The notes: generated by a model from the sequence alone, not told the origin. 29,733 nt of DNA from an uncultured bacterium (GCA_905214325.1 CAJMLT010000016.1:1-29733); one strand, 5' to 3'. Shown: positions 1 through 7,822, counted from the stretch's first letter. Numbers and translations are program-made.

Positions 1-1
1 T

Positions 2-397
2 ACCAACTTCACCTCTCAGTTGAAATCGGTGACCAAGGCAAGTGCTATCGGTGACGCTTCCACTTCCACCACAACAACCTCCGACAAGCTCTGGATCATG
101 TCCTATAGTGAGCTGACGGGAGTGGCCTACAGAGGCCAGACAGAAGGTTCCCAGTACACTTACTGGAGTGGCAGGGTGACTAATCCAGACGGAGATAATC
201 CCGTTCTTGCAGGTATGGGTAATACTCGTGCTGGTGGCAAGCCTTCAGGGGTTTACGCTGCAGGTGAATGGTGGGAGCGCTCGTCCTCAGTCTATTACTC
301 AGGTTTTTTGGTCTTAGGCAATGGGGGTCTCTGGCCGGGAGCTAATGCTTCTCTTGCCAGTTGGTCGTTTGGCATCGTCTCTTGTTTTTGCCTCTGA
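2..397 (+). CDS. C-terminal part of a surface protein with a DUF6273-like domain
   Basis: The reading frame is open from base 2, so this is the 3' end of a gene that starts before the window; the internal TTG at position 20 is not a convincing start. The 131 visible residues begin with a Thr/Ser-rich linker, then show LWIMSYSEL, a region rich in Gly, Tyr and Asn, WWERSSS, and the terminal block FGIVSCFCL. This order (LW-L/M-S-x-SE, then WW-RS, then a closing FG-V/I-x-CFC) is what I know from DUF6273 domains, which sit at the C-terminus of large, often Ig-repeat-bearing extracellular proteins in gut Actinobacteria and Firmicutes. Function is unknown; an outer-surface role is inferred from the family. 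No sorting signal or membrane anchor follows the domain, so any anchor would have to lie upstream. Confidence 0.6.
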   Translation, partial: TNFTSQLKSVTKASAIGDASTSTTTTSDKLWIMSYSELTGVAYRGQTEGSQYTYWSGRVTNPDGDNPVLAGMGNTRAGGKPSGVYAAGEWWERSSSVYYSGFLVLGNGGLWPGANASLASWSFGIVSCFCL

Positions 398-477
398 TCT
401 CGTATCTTGAATCTGCGGGGGCTTGTCTCCCGCGAGGCAACAAGAGCGACGAACCGTGAGAGCGGAACCAAAACAAA

Positions 478-502
478 GCCCCGTCGCGATAGGCGGCGGG
501 GC
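478..502. terminator. Bidirectional terminator hairpin between convergent genes
   Basis: Arms 478-487 and 493-502 pair over 10 bp (one G-T wobble) around a 5-nt loop. On the minus strand the hairpin is followed by a T-rich run, the complement of 466-477, so it best serves the minus-strand MerR gene. On the plus strand it is followed only by GATTT. The rest of 398-614 shows no gene. Confidence 0.7.
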
Positions 503-614
503 GATTTGGAAAATGCTCCTTCGGTGCTCACGCACGGCGGCACGGGGTGTTTGTTTTGGGCGCGTGACCCCCCCCATAAGCCGATGAAGCCGAACGGCCT
601 GTTTCTCGCTTGCT

Positions 615-1094
615 CTAGCTTGCTTCGTCGAGCGCTTTGATTTTGGGGTGCTGCTTGTTCAGCCGCAGGGACAGTTGCGCTATTTCCTTGGGCATTTCCT
701 CGTAGGACATGGTATGGGGCGCTTCGGTGGTGCCCTTTTGCGCGGCCACATCATAGAACCAGCACTTATAGGTCAGCATGTCCAGCGTATCCTGCAGCTG
801 CTCCATTTCCTTGATGGTAGCTTCGCGGCGCGCATAGAAAAGCTCGCGTCGTTGTTCGATGGTTTCGTCACCTTCCATGCACCAATCGGCGTATTGTTTT
901 ATCTCCTTGATGGAAAGACCACTGCGCTTCAGGCATTCGATGAGATTGAGCCATTCGAAATCTTCCTCGCCGAATTGACGTACGCCCGAAGCACTGCGCT
1001 CCACATAGGGAAGCAGCCCCTCTTTGTCGTAATAGCGCAGGGTGTGGGCGGAAATGCCGAAGCGTTTCGCGGTTTCGCCTATGGTGTAGGTCAT
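615..1094 (-). CDS. MerR family transcriptional regulator
   Basis: A 159-residue cytoplasmic DNA-binding protein. Residues 1-70 form the MerR winged helix-turn-helix: YTIGETAKRFGIS, then HTLRYYDKEGLLP and a wing ending in GVRQF. Residues 75-125 are rich in Glu, Arg and Leu and fit the antiparallel dimerisation coiled coil of the family. The short C-terminus lacks the metal-binding Cys loop of MerR/CueR, so it looks more like the AdhR/NmlR-type branch that senses aldehydes or electrophiles; the single Cys in YKCWFYD could be a sensor, which is speculation. It lies downstream of the ketopantoate reductase on the same strand, 76 nt away, with a perfect 10-bp inverted repeat in the gap that is probably its own operator. 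Confidence 0.88.
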   Translation of the reverse strand: MTYTIGETAKRFGISAHTLRYYDKEGLLPYVERSASGVRQFGEEDFEWLNLIECLKRSGLSIKEIKQYADWCMEGDETIEQRRELFYARREATIKEMEQLQDTLDMLTYKCWFYDVAAQKGTTEAPHTMSYEEMPKEIAQLSLRLNKQHPKIKALDEAS

Positions 1095-1132
1095 GGTTTT
1101 TCTCTTTTCCGTGTGTCGTGGAGTGTCGGATC

Positions 1133-1156
1133 AACCTTAGAGATGACTCTAAGGTT
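1133..1156. promoter_or_regulatory. Probable MerR operator (perfect inverted repeat)
   Basis: Arms AACCTTAGAG (1133-1142) and CTCTAAGGTT (1147-1156) are perfect reverse complements around ATGA. The CTTAGAG...CTCTAAG shape matches operators of AdhR/NmlR-like MerR proteins, which lie in the long spacer of their promoters. It sits 38 nt upstream of the merR start codon, which suggests autoregulation. No clear -35/-10 pair flanks it. Confidence 0.7.
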
Positions 1157-1170
1157 CACCGGCGCATTTG

Positions 1171-2109
1171 TCAACGCTGCGGCTGGTACTCGCGGATGGA
1201 GCGCTCGATTCCCGTGACGCAGGCGACCAGGGTTTCGTTGACGGGGGTGGGCACGCCGTAGGTGCGACCACGGTTTACCACGGCACCGTTGATGACGCCT
1301 ATTTCGGTGGGACGGTGTTTCTCCAGGCTTTGCAGGATGGAGGGTTTGAAATCATAGGGAAGGTTCTTGCGTGCCAGTTCCAGCACGTCATGTGCGTCGT
1401 CGAAGGTCAGGCGTATGCCGGCGGCCGATGCTACCGCCTGCCCCTCTTCCACGGCGGCGAGTGCGGTGGCTACCAAACGTTTTTCGTCGTACATGGAACC
1501 GTAGGGCAGATGCGTGATGCCGCAGAGCGCACCCGTGGCCACATTGATGAGCAGCTTATCCCAGATAACCCCCATGATGTCATCGGAAACGAGACAGTGC
1601 ATGCCCGCCTCTTCGAAGGCGGCCCCTATGCGTTTAACGCGTGGCGTCACGCTGCCGTCCAGCTCGCCGATGAGGGTGTCCTTGCCGGGAATGGTGGCCT
1701 GCACCCGTCCCGGTTCGAGCAGCATGCCACCGATGTAGGTTTTTCCGCCGATGACACGGTGGGCTCCCACCATGTCGCACAGAACATCTTCGGATCCCAG
1801 CCCGTTTTGTAGCGACAGAACCACGGTATCTTCACCGATAACGCTTAGGTTTTCGCCGACGGTCCGTTCGGTGTCGAAGGATTTGCATAACACGATGGCT
1901 AGATCCACCGCGCCGATTCCCCGTGCATCGGTATGCCCCGAAACGCTGACGAGGCGTTCTCCGTCGGGGGTCACCAGCACAAGTCCGCCGTTGTTGACGG
2001 CATCCATGTGTGCTTGGCGTCCGATGAGATGGACGTCGTTTCCGGCCAGCGCGAATGCCCCGCCTATCGTGCTCCCCAGTGATCCTGCTCCCAAAATGGC
2101 GATCTTCAT
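1171..2109 (-). CDS. 2-dehydropantoate 2-reductase (ketopantoate reductase family)
   Basis: A 312-residue enzyme of the PanE/ApbA family, which reduces 2-dehydropantoate to pantoate with NADPH for pantothenate and coenzyme A synthesis. The N-terminus MKIAILGAGSLGSTIGGAFALAG carries the Rossmann GxGxxG loop; SLQNGLGSED, then IGGKTYIGG, and WDKLLINVATGALCGIT near the middle match the conserved blocks of the family, including the lysine of WDKLLIN-type motifs. Length is normal. The start is supported by AAGGAGGAAG just upstream on the minus strand. The family has many paralogues of unproven substrate, so panE itself is not certain. Its partner downstream is the MerR regulator; no other pantothenate gene is in the window. 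Confidence 0.82.
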   Translation of the reverse strand: MKIAILGAGSLGSTIGGAFALAGNDVHLIGRQAHMDAVNNGGLVLVTPDGERLVSVSGHTDARGIGAVDLAIVLCKSFDTERTVGENLSVIGEDTVVLSLQNGLGSEDVLCDMVGAHRVIGGKTYIGGMLLEPGRVQATIPGKDTLIGELDGSVTPRVKRIGAAFEEAGMHCLVSDDIMGVIWDKLLINVATGALCGITHLPYGSMYDEKRLVATALAAVEEGQAVASAAGIRLTFDDAHDVLELARKNLPYDFKPSILQSLEKHRPTEIGVINGAVVNRGRTYGVPTPVNETLVACVTGIERSIREYQPQR

Positions 2110-2141
2110 GGTGTCTTCCTCCTTGTTTCCCGTATCGCATC

Positions 2142-2147
2142 AGTGTA
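2142..2147 (-). promoter_or_regulatory. Possible -10 box for the ketopantoate reductase gene
   Basis: TACACT on the minus strand, about 33 nt before the start codon. A matching -35 hexamer is not clear, so the call rests on the -10 alone. Confidence 0.3.
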
Positions 2148-2174
2148 GCGGTTTTGAAATGGTGAAGCATTGTT

Positions 2175-2197
2175 GCAGGAGGATGAACGCCTCCTGC
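2175..2197. promoter_or_regulatory. Perfect hairpin between divergent promoters
   Basis: Arms GCAGGAGG (2175-2182) and CCTCCTGC (2190-2197) are perfect, with a 7-nt loop. It lies between the divergent ketopantoate reductase and gatC genes, just upstream of the gatC -10. No gene ends nearby, so a terminator role is unlikely; an operator or remnant structure is possible. Confidence 0.4.
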
Positions 2198-2212
2198 GCG
2201 GGGGCTTTGTTT

Positions 2213-2221
2213 TGCTATGAT
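2213..2221 (+). promoter_or_regulatory. Extended -10 promoter for gatCAB
   Basis: TGC followed by TATGAT forms an extended -10 element about 80 nt before the gatC start. No good -35 is seen, which is common with extended -10 promoters. Confidence 0.45.
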
Positions 2222-2304
2222 GGTGCTGCCGTTTGAATTTCACCCCTCGATGAGGTGGGAAGGGCGGTTTTACAGGCAAACGCGAAAAGCGGAGGAACAC
2301 CGTT

Positions 2305-2613
2305 ATGACCGAACATTTGACGGAAAAGGATGTGCGTGCCATCGCCACTTATACACGCATAGGCCTTACCGAAGAGGAGGTCGCCGCTATGACGGTCGAT
2401 CTCAATAGCATCATCGATAGTTTGGAGCCCATCACCGCCTACGACCTGTCTGGTGTGGAGCCCACCTTCCACCCCATCGGCGGGTTGTCGAATGTCATTC
2501 GGGAAGATGAAGTGGTGGAGGGGTTCTCGCAGCAGCAGGCGCTTGAAAACGCCCCCAAGCAGCAGGATGGCTACTTCCTCATTCCCGCCATTCTGGGCGG
2601 AGGTGATCAGTGA
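2305..2613 (+). CDS. gatC: Asp-tRNA(Asn)/Glu-tRNA(Gln) amidotransferase subunit C
   Basis: A 102-residue GatC, the small subunit that clasps GatA and GatB in the cytoplasmic amidotransferase. The complex converts Glu-tRNA(Gln) to Gln-tRNA(Gln) and, where needed, Asp-tRNA(Asn) to Asn-tRNA(Asn). The sequence shows the usual blocks: an N-terminal helix with VRAIATYTRIGLTEEE, the LNSIIDSLEPI segment, a VEPTFHP stretch, then IREDEVVEG and the C-terminal ENAPKQQDGYFLIPAIL (typically NAP...GYF-VP-IL). GGAGGAA lies 9 nt before the ATG. It is the first gene of gatC-gatA-gatB and its stop overlaps the gatA start (TGATG), implying translational coupling. Confidence 0.95.
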   Translation: MTEHLTEKDVRAIATYTRIGLTEEEVAAMTVDLNSIIDSLEPITAYDLSGVEPTFHPIGGLSNVIREDEVVEGFSQQQALENAPKQQDGYFLIPAILGGGDQ

Positions 2614-4109
2614 TGACCTATTCGTCGTTGTCCGTCGATGAAATCCGTGCCGGGTTGCGTGCGGGGGATTTTTCCGCACGGGAATTGACCGAAGCCTCAC
2701 TGAGTCGTATCGCCGCCGCCGATCAGCGTATCCACGCTTTTCTGGAAGTCACCGATCAGGCGGCTCTCGCCCAGGCGGCCCGTATCGATGCCGCGATTCA
2801 GGAGGGAACCTTCGACCGGCTGGGTCCTCTTGCCGGGGTGCCCGTGGCCTTCAAGGACAATATGAACCTTGAGGGAACGCATACCACGTGTTCTTCCAAG
2901 ATGCTGGCCGACTATCTTTCCCCCTATACGGCGACGTGTGTCGAAAAAACCATTCAGGCCGGCGGTATACCGCTGGGCAAGTTGAATATGGATGAATTCG
3001 CGTTCGGGTCCTCAACGGAAACGTCCGCCTTCGGGCCGACGCACAATCCCTGGGACGAAAATCGTGTTCCGGGCGGATCATCGGGTGGCTCGGCGGCGGC
3101 GGTTGCGGCCGGTTTGGCCACCGTGACGCTGGGATCCGATACCGGCGGGTCCATCCGTCAGCCGGGAAGTTTCTGCGGCGTGGTCGCGGTCAAGCCCACC
3201 TACGGCGTGGTGTCGCGCTATGGCGTGGTGGCTTTCGGCAGCTCACTCGACCAGGTGGGGCCTTTCGCCCGATCGGTGAAGGACGCCGCCCTTGCCATGA
3301 ACGCCCTTGCCGGGCGCGATGAGCGCGACTGTACCAGCCAGGCCATCGATACGGACTTCACGGCCGATCTTGCCGCGGGCGTTTCGGGTATGAGAATCGG
3401 AATCGTGCCGTCGTTCATGGAGGCCGACGGCTTGGAAGCCGAAGTGCGCGATAAGGTATGCGAAGCCGTTGCGCATCTGAAAACCCTAGGTGCCGAACTG
3501 GTGGAGGTCGATCTGCCTCACGCCCAGGCCGCCATGAGCGCCTATTACGTCTTGGGTCCGTGCGAGGCGTTTTCCAACCTCGCACGCTTCGATTCGGTGC
3601 GCTACGGGTACTGCGATTCCGGCCACAAGGACTTGGGGTCGCAATATGAAGCATCCCGTGCGGGAGGCTTCGGCCCGGAAGCGCGCCGTCGTATCATGTT
3701 GGGAAGCTATCTGCTTTCCGCAGGTGTCTACGACACGTACTATTATCCCGCCCAGCAGGTGCGTACCCTTATCACGCAGGATTACGACACGGCGTTTCAG
3801 GCCGTCGATTGCATTCTGGCGCCGGTCGCGCCGCGTACGGCATTCAAGTTCGGCGAAATAGCCGATCCCACGTCCATGTATCTGTCCGATATGTTCACCA
3901 TATCCATCAACATCGCCGGCAACGGCGGCATGAGCTTTCCGGTGGGCTTGGGTGCCGACTCACACTTGCCGGTGGGCGTGCAGCTCATAGCCCCGGCGTT
4001 CAAGGATGAAAATATGCTGCGTGTCGCCGCCGCGCTGGAAACCGTCTACGGTCCGGCTCCTCTCGCGCCTGACTTCGCCGAAGGAAAGGTGGGTGTCGAT
4101 CATGCGTAA
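2613..4109 (+). CDS. gatA: Asp-tRNA(Asn)/Glu-tRNA(Gln) amidotransferase subunit A
   Basis: A 498-residue amidase-signature enzyme that hydrolyses glutamine and sends ammonia to GatB. The Ser-cisSer-Lys triad is visible, numbered from the ATG at 2613: K81 in VAFKDNMN, S156 in PGGSSGGSAAA and S180 in SDTGGSIRQP. Length is normal for GatA. I chose ATG 2613 over GTG 2610 because GGAGGTGA at 2599-2606 is then properly spaced and the start overlaps the gatC stop by one base. The gene end overlaps gatB by 8 nt. Having gatA with gatB and gatC means the organism relies on the indirect route for at least Gln-tRNA; this follows from what is known of GatCAB. Confidence 0.96.
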   Translation: MTYSSLSVDEIRAGLRAGDFSARELTEASLSRIAAADQRIHAFLEVTDQAALAQAARIDAAIQEGTFDRLGPLAGVPVAFKDNMNLEGTHTTCSSKMLADYLSPYTATCVEKTIQAGGIPLGKLNMDEFAFGSSTETSAFGPTHNPWDENRVPGGSSGGSAAAVAAGLATVTLGSDTGGSIRQPGSFCGVVAVKPTYGVVSRYGVVAFGSSLDQVGPFARSVKDAALAMNALAGRDERDCTSQAIDTDFTADLAAGVSGMRIGIVPSFMEADGLEAEVRDKVCEAVAHLKTLGAELVEVDLPHAQAAMSAYYVLGPCEAFSNLARFDSVRYGYCDSGHKDLGSQYEASRAGGFGPEARRRIMLGSYLLSAGVYDTYYYPAQQVRTLITQDYDTAFQAVDCILAPVAPRTAFKFGEIADPTSMYLSDMFTISINIAGNGGMSFPVGLGADSHLPVGVQLIAPAFKDENMLRVAAALETVYGPAPLAPDFAEGKVGVDHA

Positions 4110-5637
4110 ACTCGAAGAGGTTCTGCAGGATTGGGAAGCGGTCATCGGTTTGGAGGTTCATGCCGAACTGACCACGCTCGAAACCAAGATGTTCTGTGGC
4201 TGCAAGCTGGAATACGGCTCCGATCCCAACACCCATACCTGTCCGGTGTGTTTGGGGCTGCCCGGTGCCTTGCCCGTGCCCAACCGCGCCGCCATCGAAT
4301 CCATCGTACTGGCGGGCTTGGCCACCAACTGCGACATCGAAAAACATTCGATGTTCTACCGTAAAGGCTATATGTATCCCGATATGTCCAAGAACTTCCA
4401 AACCACGCAGGGTCCGGTGGCCTTCTGCATGCGGGGGCACCTTGACTTGGAGGTCGACGGAGCCGCCGCGGCGGAGCGTATCGATCTGCCCGAAGCGCGC
4501 CAGGGAAACTACGTCGCGCACATCGGCATCGAGCGCATACACATGGAAGAGGACGCGGGCAAGATGATCCACGTCGGTGGTGGGGAAGGCCGTATCGCCG
4601 GCGCAACCCATTCGCTGGTCGATTATAACCGCTGCGGCACGCCGCTGATCGAGCTGGTCACGCTGCCCGATTTGCGCACGCCCGAAGAGGCGCGCCTATT
4701 CATGCAGAAACTGCGTCAGATCTATCTGGCTATCGGCATCTCCGACTGTTCGATGGAGGAGGGATCGCTGCGCTGTGACGGCAACGTGAGCTTGCGTCGC
4801 CGCGGTGAAACCGGTCTGGGAACCAAGACGGAACTGAAGAACATGAACAGTTTCAAGAATCTCCACGACGGTTTGGCTTACGAGATCTGCCGTCAGGCTG
4901 AAGTGCTGGAAGAGGGCGGCATCATCTACCAGGAAACACGCCACTGGGATCCGTCCGCCAAGCGTACCATCGTCATGCGCGTGAAGGAAACGGCCGACGA
5001 CTATCGCCTGTTCCCCGAGCCCGACTTGGCTCCCTATGACCTGAGTGATGAATTCATCGAGTCGATCCGCGAGAAGCTTCCCGAATTACCCGATGAGAAG
5101 GCACGTCGCTTTTCCGATACGTTCGGGCTTTCGGCCTATGATGCCCGTCATCTGGTCGAGCATAGGGCGACGGCGAACTTCTTCGAGGAATGTTTGGAGG
5201 TTGCCGGTTCGTCCGATCTGGCCAAACCGCTTGCGAATCTCATCATCAACGACGTGATGGCCTATCTCAACGCCAACCCCACCGCCGATCTGGCAACAAG
5301 CGCCTTCACGCCCAAGCGTGCGGTTGAGTTGATGGAACTTCTCGCCGAGGACGCCATTTCGTCCAAGCAGGCCAAGGAAGTGTTCGCTGCGGTGTTGGAA
5401 GAAGATGCGGATCCCCGGGCTATCGTTGAAGACAGGGGTATGAAGCAGGTTTCCGACACCTCCGCATTGGCTGCCGTCGTCGACGGCGTGCTGGCGGCGT
5501 TCCCCGAAAAAGTGGAGCAGTACAAGGGCGGGAAAACCGGACTGCTGGGCTTTTTTGTCGGCCAGTGCATGAAGGAGATGAAGGGCCAGGGAAACCCCAA
5601 GGTCATCAATGAGCTTCTGAGAGAAAAGCTTTCTTGA
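4102..5637 (+). CDS. gatB: Asp-tRNA(Asn)/Glu-tRNA(Gln) amidotransferase subunit B
   Basis: A 511-residue GatB, which phosphorylates the mischarged aminoacyl-tRNA and then amidates it with ammonia from GatA. Clear markers are IGLEVHAEL near residue 15, CPVCLGLPGALPVPN, YPDMSKNFQTTQ, HMEEDAGK, DYNRCGTPLIELVT, EGSLRCDGNVS and TELKNMNSF, all in the catalytic cradle; residues 1-95 also keep the Cys set (MFCGCKLEYG and CPVC) used for Zn in some GatB. The last 150 residues form the YqeY-like tail that contacts tRNA. The frame stays open 96 nt upstream, but MRKLEE at 4102 is preceded by GGAAAGGTGGG and matches the family start. It overlaps gatA by 8 nt and closes the operon. Confidence 0.96.
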   Translation: MRKLEEVLQDWEAVIGLEVHAELTTLETKMFCGCKLEYGSDPNTHTCPVCLGLPGALPVPNRAAIESIVLAGLATNCDIEKHSMFYRKGYMYPDMSKNFQTTQGPVAFCMRGHLDLEVDGAAAAERIDLPEARQGNYVAHIGIERIHMEEDAGKMIHVGGGEGRIAGATHSLVDYNRCGTPLIELVTLPDLRTPEEARLFMQKLRQIYLAIGISDCSMEEGSLRCDGNVSLRRRGETGLGTKTELKNMNSFKNLHDGLAYEICRQAEVLEEGGIIYQETRHWDPSAKRTIVMRVKETADDYRLFPEPDLAPYDLSDEFIESIREKLPELPDEKARRFSDTFGLSAYDARHLVEHRATANFFEECLEVAGSSDLAKPLANLIINDVMAYLNANPTADLATSAFTPKRAVELMELLAEDAISSKQAKEVFAAVLEEDADPRAIVEDRGMKQVSDTSALAAVVDGVLAAFPEKVEQYKGGKTGLLGFFVGQCMKEMKGQGNPKVINELLREKLS

Positions 5638-5664
5638 TCTCGGTATATACGAAGAATTCGATTC

Positions 5665-5696
5665 GCGTCGATGCACCCCGATGGGTGCATCGACGC
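5665..5696. terminator. Perfect 14-bp hairpin after gatB (terminator or operator)
   Basis: Arms GCGTCGATGCACCC (5665-5678) and GGGTGCATCGACGC (5683-5696) are perfect with loop CGAT. It lies 28 nt after gatB and 18 nt before the next start codon. No T-run follows, so it may be a T-less terminator, an mRNA-stabilising structure, or an operator for the transporter. Confidence 0.5.
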
Positions 5697-5713
5697 ATGT
5701 AAGGATGTAGTCC

Positions 5714-7126
5714 ATGCAGGAAAAATCAAACGGGGCCGAAGGTAAGCGGGACAGACTTTCGAGCCGCATGGGCTTCATTCTGATCAGTGCGGGATGCGCC
5801 ATCGGGTTGGGTAATATCTGGCGATTCCCCTACATCGTGGGCGAATACGGCGGTGCCGCATTCGTCTTGCTGATCCTGTTCTTTCTGGTCGCGTTGGGTT
5901 TGCCCATTCTGGTCATGGAATTCGCCGTGGGCCGTGCCAGCTATCGATCGGTGGCCCGCAGTTTCGACGCCCTTGAGCCTAAGGGGTCGAAATGGCACCG
6001 TTTCAAATGGTTCGCCCTTGCAGGCAACTATGGACTCATGATGTTCTACACCACGGTATGCGGCTGGATGGTGGCATATCTGTTCAAGATGATGGTGGGA
6101 TCGTTCGAAGGCGGCGCCGATGTGCCGGCGGTCTTTTCCTCCATGGTGGCCGACCCGGTCGAACTGACGATATGGATGCTGCTCGTGACGCTGCTCGGAT
6201 TCGGGGTGTGTGCCTTAGGTGTACAGAAGGGCATCGAACGGGTGACGAAGTTCATGATGAGCGCTCTGTTCCTCATCATGATCGTGTTATGCGTCCACTC
6301 CTTCACGCTGGAAGGTGGAGGGGAGGGACTTTCCTTCTATCTGCTTCCCAACTTCGACAATCTGTTCAACAATCCCGATGCGGGTTTTTCCGAAATTGTT
6401 TTCGCAGCTATGAGTCAGGCGCTGTTCATGTTGTCCATCGGTGTTGGGTCGATGTCCATTTTCGGTAGCTATATCGGCAAGGATCATCGTCTGACCGGCG
6501 AAGCCGTCCGCATCGGTGCGCTTGACACGCTGGTAGCCCTGATGGCGGGTCTTATCATCTTCCCGGCATGTTTCGCTTTCGGGGTGAGCCCCGATTCGGG
6601 TCCCAATCTGGTGTTCATCACGCTGCCGTTGGTGTTTCAGCAGATGCCCTTCGGACAGATATGGGGAACCTTGTTCTTCCTGTTCATGGCCTTCGCCGCC
6701 CTTTCGACGGTCATTGCGGTATTCGAAAACATCATCCGCTTCAGCATGGACGAATGGAACGTGTCCCGTCGTCGTTCCATCGTGGTCAACGGCCTTCTTC
6801 TGCTGGTGCTTTCCCTGCCCTGTGTTCTGGGGTTCAACGTGCTGTCGGACTGGATCGTTCCGGGTATCGGAAACGTCCAGGCCCTCGAGGACTTCTTCGT
6901 TTCCAACAACGCCTTGGTGCTGGGTAGTTTGGTGTTCGTGCTGTTCTGCGTCACCAAAAAAGGGTGGGGATGGGAGAAATTCCTTCAGGAAGCGGACCAC
7001 GGTTCAGGTATGCGCTTCCCCCGTTGGGCGCGTCTTTGGGTGAAATACGGGGTGCCCGCTCTGATTCTGATCATCTTCGTCGCCGGCTGGATTCCCACGC
7101 TTCAGACGTGGATGGGAATAGGGTAG
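5714..7126 (+). CDS. Sodium-dependent transporter, NSS/SNF family
   Basis: A 470-residue inner-membrane symporter of the neurotransmitter:sodium symporter family (LeuT fold), which couples Na+ entry to uptake of an amino acid or amine. The first helix carries the diagnostic GCAIGLGNIWRFPYIVGEYG, followed by GGAAFVLLILFFLVALGLPIL and MEFAVGR. About eleven to twelve hydrophobic helices follow, including FAAMSQALFMLSIGVGSM, the TM6 region that lines the substrate site. Substrate cannot be read from sequence; bacterial members carry Trp, Tyr, Leu or Ala. AAGGATG lies 8 nt before the ATG. It is probably monocistronic, between a perfect hairpin and a downstream convergent terminator. Confidence 0.92.
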   Translation: MQEKSNGAEGKRDRLSSRMGFILISAGCAIGLGNIWRFPYIVGEYGGAAFVLLILFFLVALGLPILVMEFAVGRASYRSVARSFDALEPKGSKWHRFKWFALAGNYGLMMFYTTVCGWMVAYLFKMMVGSFEGGADVPAVFSSMVADPVELTIWMLLVTLLGFGVCALGVQKGIERVTKFMMSALFLIMIVLCVHSFTLEGGGEGLSFYLLPNFDNLFNNPDAGFSEIVFAAMSQALFMLSIGVGSMSIFGSYIGKDHRLTGEAVRIGALDTLVALMAGLIIFPACFAFGVSPDSGPNLVFITLPLVFQQMPFGQIWGTLFFLFMAFAALSTVIAVFENIIRFSMDEWNVSRRRSIVVNGLLLLVLSLPCVLGFNVLSDWIVPGIGNVQALEDFFVSNNALVLGSLVFVLFCVTKKGWGWEKFLQEADHGSGMRFPRWARLWVKYGVPALILIIFVAGWIPTLQTWMGIG

Positions 7127-7153
7127 AAAAAACGGCAACCCGAAGGCTGCCGT
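7126..7153. terminator. Terminator between convergent transporter and uspA genes
   Basis: Stem ACGGCA (7132-7137) / TGCCGT (7148-7153) with an inner CC/GG pair. The A-run at 7127-7132 becomes a T-run on the minus strand, so it best terminates the universal stress gene, with weaker action on the plus strand. Confidence 0.6.
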
Positions 7154-7199
7154 CGTTGGAGCGATGAAGCGTGGGCGAATCGCCGGATGGGCGGTGCGG

Positions 7200-7676
7200 T
7201 CACTTCACGATCAGCACGGGAATGTCGGCCGAGCGCAATACGCCGAAGCTCACGCTGCCGATCATGCCGCGGATAGCGCCTAAGCCACGCGAACCCATGG
7301 CTATGAGGTCACACCGGTATTCCTTAGCTGCATCGATGATGGTTTCCACGGTGTAGACGCCATAGACTACTTCGGCACTCAATTGCCCGGGGAAATCTTT
7401 CACGATGTCGGCTATTTCCCGCTGCAATTCCGAATCGTTTTCTTCGGTGCGCTTTTCCACCACGTCGGCGAAGTCTTCCTTCGATACCAGAGAAACGCCC
7501 ATACCGAAACCGGTCTGATTGATGCTGCTGTATACCAGATCCTGCGGAGGTGCGGTAACTTCCAGTACGTGGATCTGTGCGGCCGGGTCGCCGTTGGTCA
7601 ATGTGATGGCTTCACGTAGCGCGTTCTTCGCGTGATCGGAGTCATCATAGGGAACCAAGATGTTGGTGAACGCCAT
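7200..7676 (-). CDS. Universal stress protein, UspA family
   Basis: A 158-residue cytoplasmic protein with one Usp domain. It starts MAFTNILVPYDDSDHAKNAL, the first strand and Asp typical of the family, and ends with GSRGLGAIRGMIGSVSFGVLR followed by PVLIVK, the ATP-phosphate loop region. The spacing here is G-2x-G-8x-GS, one residue shorter than the usual G-2x-G-9x-G(S/T), so nucleotide binding is likely but unproven. The frame is open upstream to 7715, but the ATG at 7676 has AAGGGGGCG before it and gives the standard N-terminus. A consensus TATAAT lies about 38 nt upstream. Such proteins are induced by stress or growth arrest; nothing in the context narrows its role. Confidence 0.9.
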   Translation of the reverse strand: MAFTNILVPYDDSDHAKNALREAITLTNGDPAAQIHVLEVTAPPQDLVYSSINQTGFGMGVSLVSKEDFADVVEKRTEENDSELQREIADIVKDFPGQLSAEVVYGVYTVETIIDAAKEYRCDLIAMGSRGLGAIRGMIGSVSFGVLRSADIPVLIVK

Positions 7677-7713
7677 GAGAATCGCCCCCTTTAGGCTTTG
7701 AAAATATGCCTTC

Positions 7714-7719
7714 ATTATA
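7714..7719 (-). promoter_or_regulatory. Consensus -10 box for uspA
   Basis: Perfect TATAAT on the minus strand, about 38 nt before the start codon. A -35 box is not obvious. Confidence 0.55.
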
Positions 7720-7775
7720 CGCTTTCATCGGTGAAGATGGGATGGTTTCTCAGTCGTGATAGGCTGGTCCCTACC

Positions 7776-7801
7776 TTCCTTCGCCGAAGACGGTGAAGGA
7801 A
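7776..7801. promoter_or_regulatory. Hairpin in the his operon leader
   Basis: Arms TTCCTTCGCC (7776-7785) and GGTGAAGGAA (7792-7801) pair over 10 bp with one wobble and a 6-nt loop. There is no T-run on either side. It could be a leader structure or an operator. Confidence 0.35.
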
Positions 7802-7822
7802 ATGTGAAGAGAAAGAAGAGGA

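Noticed and set aside
568..575. Run of eight C residues
   Set aside because: Short homopolymer in an intergenic region, without evidence of phase variation because no gene or promoter is set by it.
4006..4101. N-terminal extension of GatB starting inside gatA
   Set aside because: The extension translates gatA sequence in another frame; MRKLEE at 4102 has a ribosome site and matches GatB starts.
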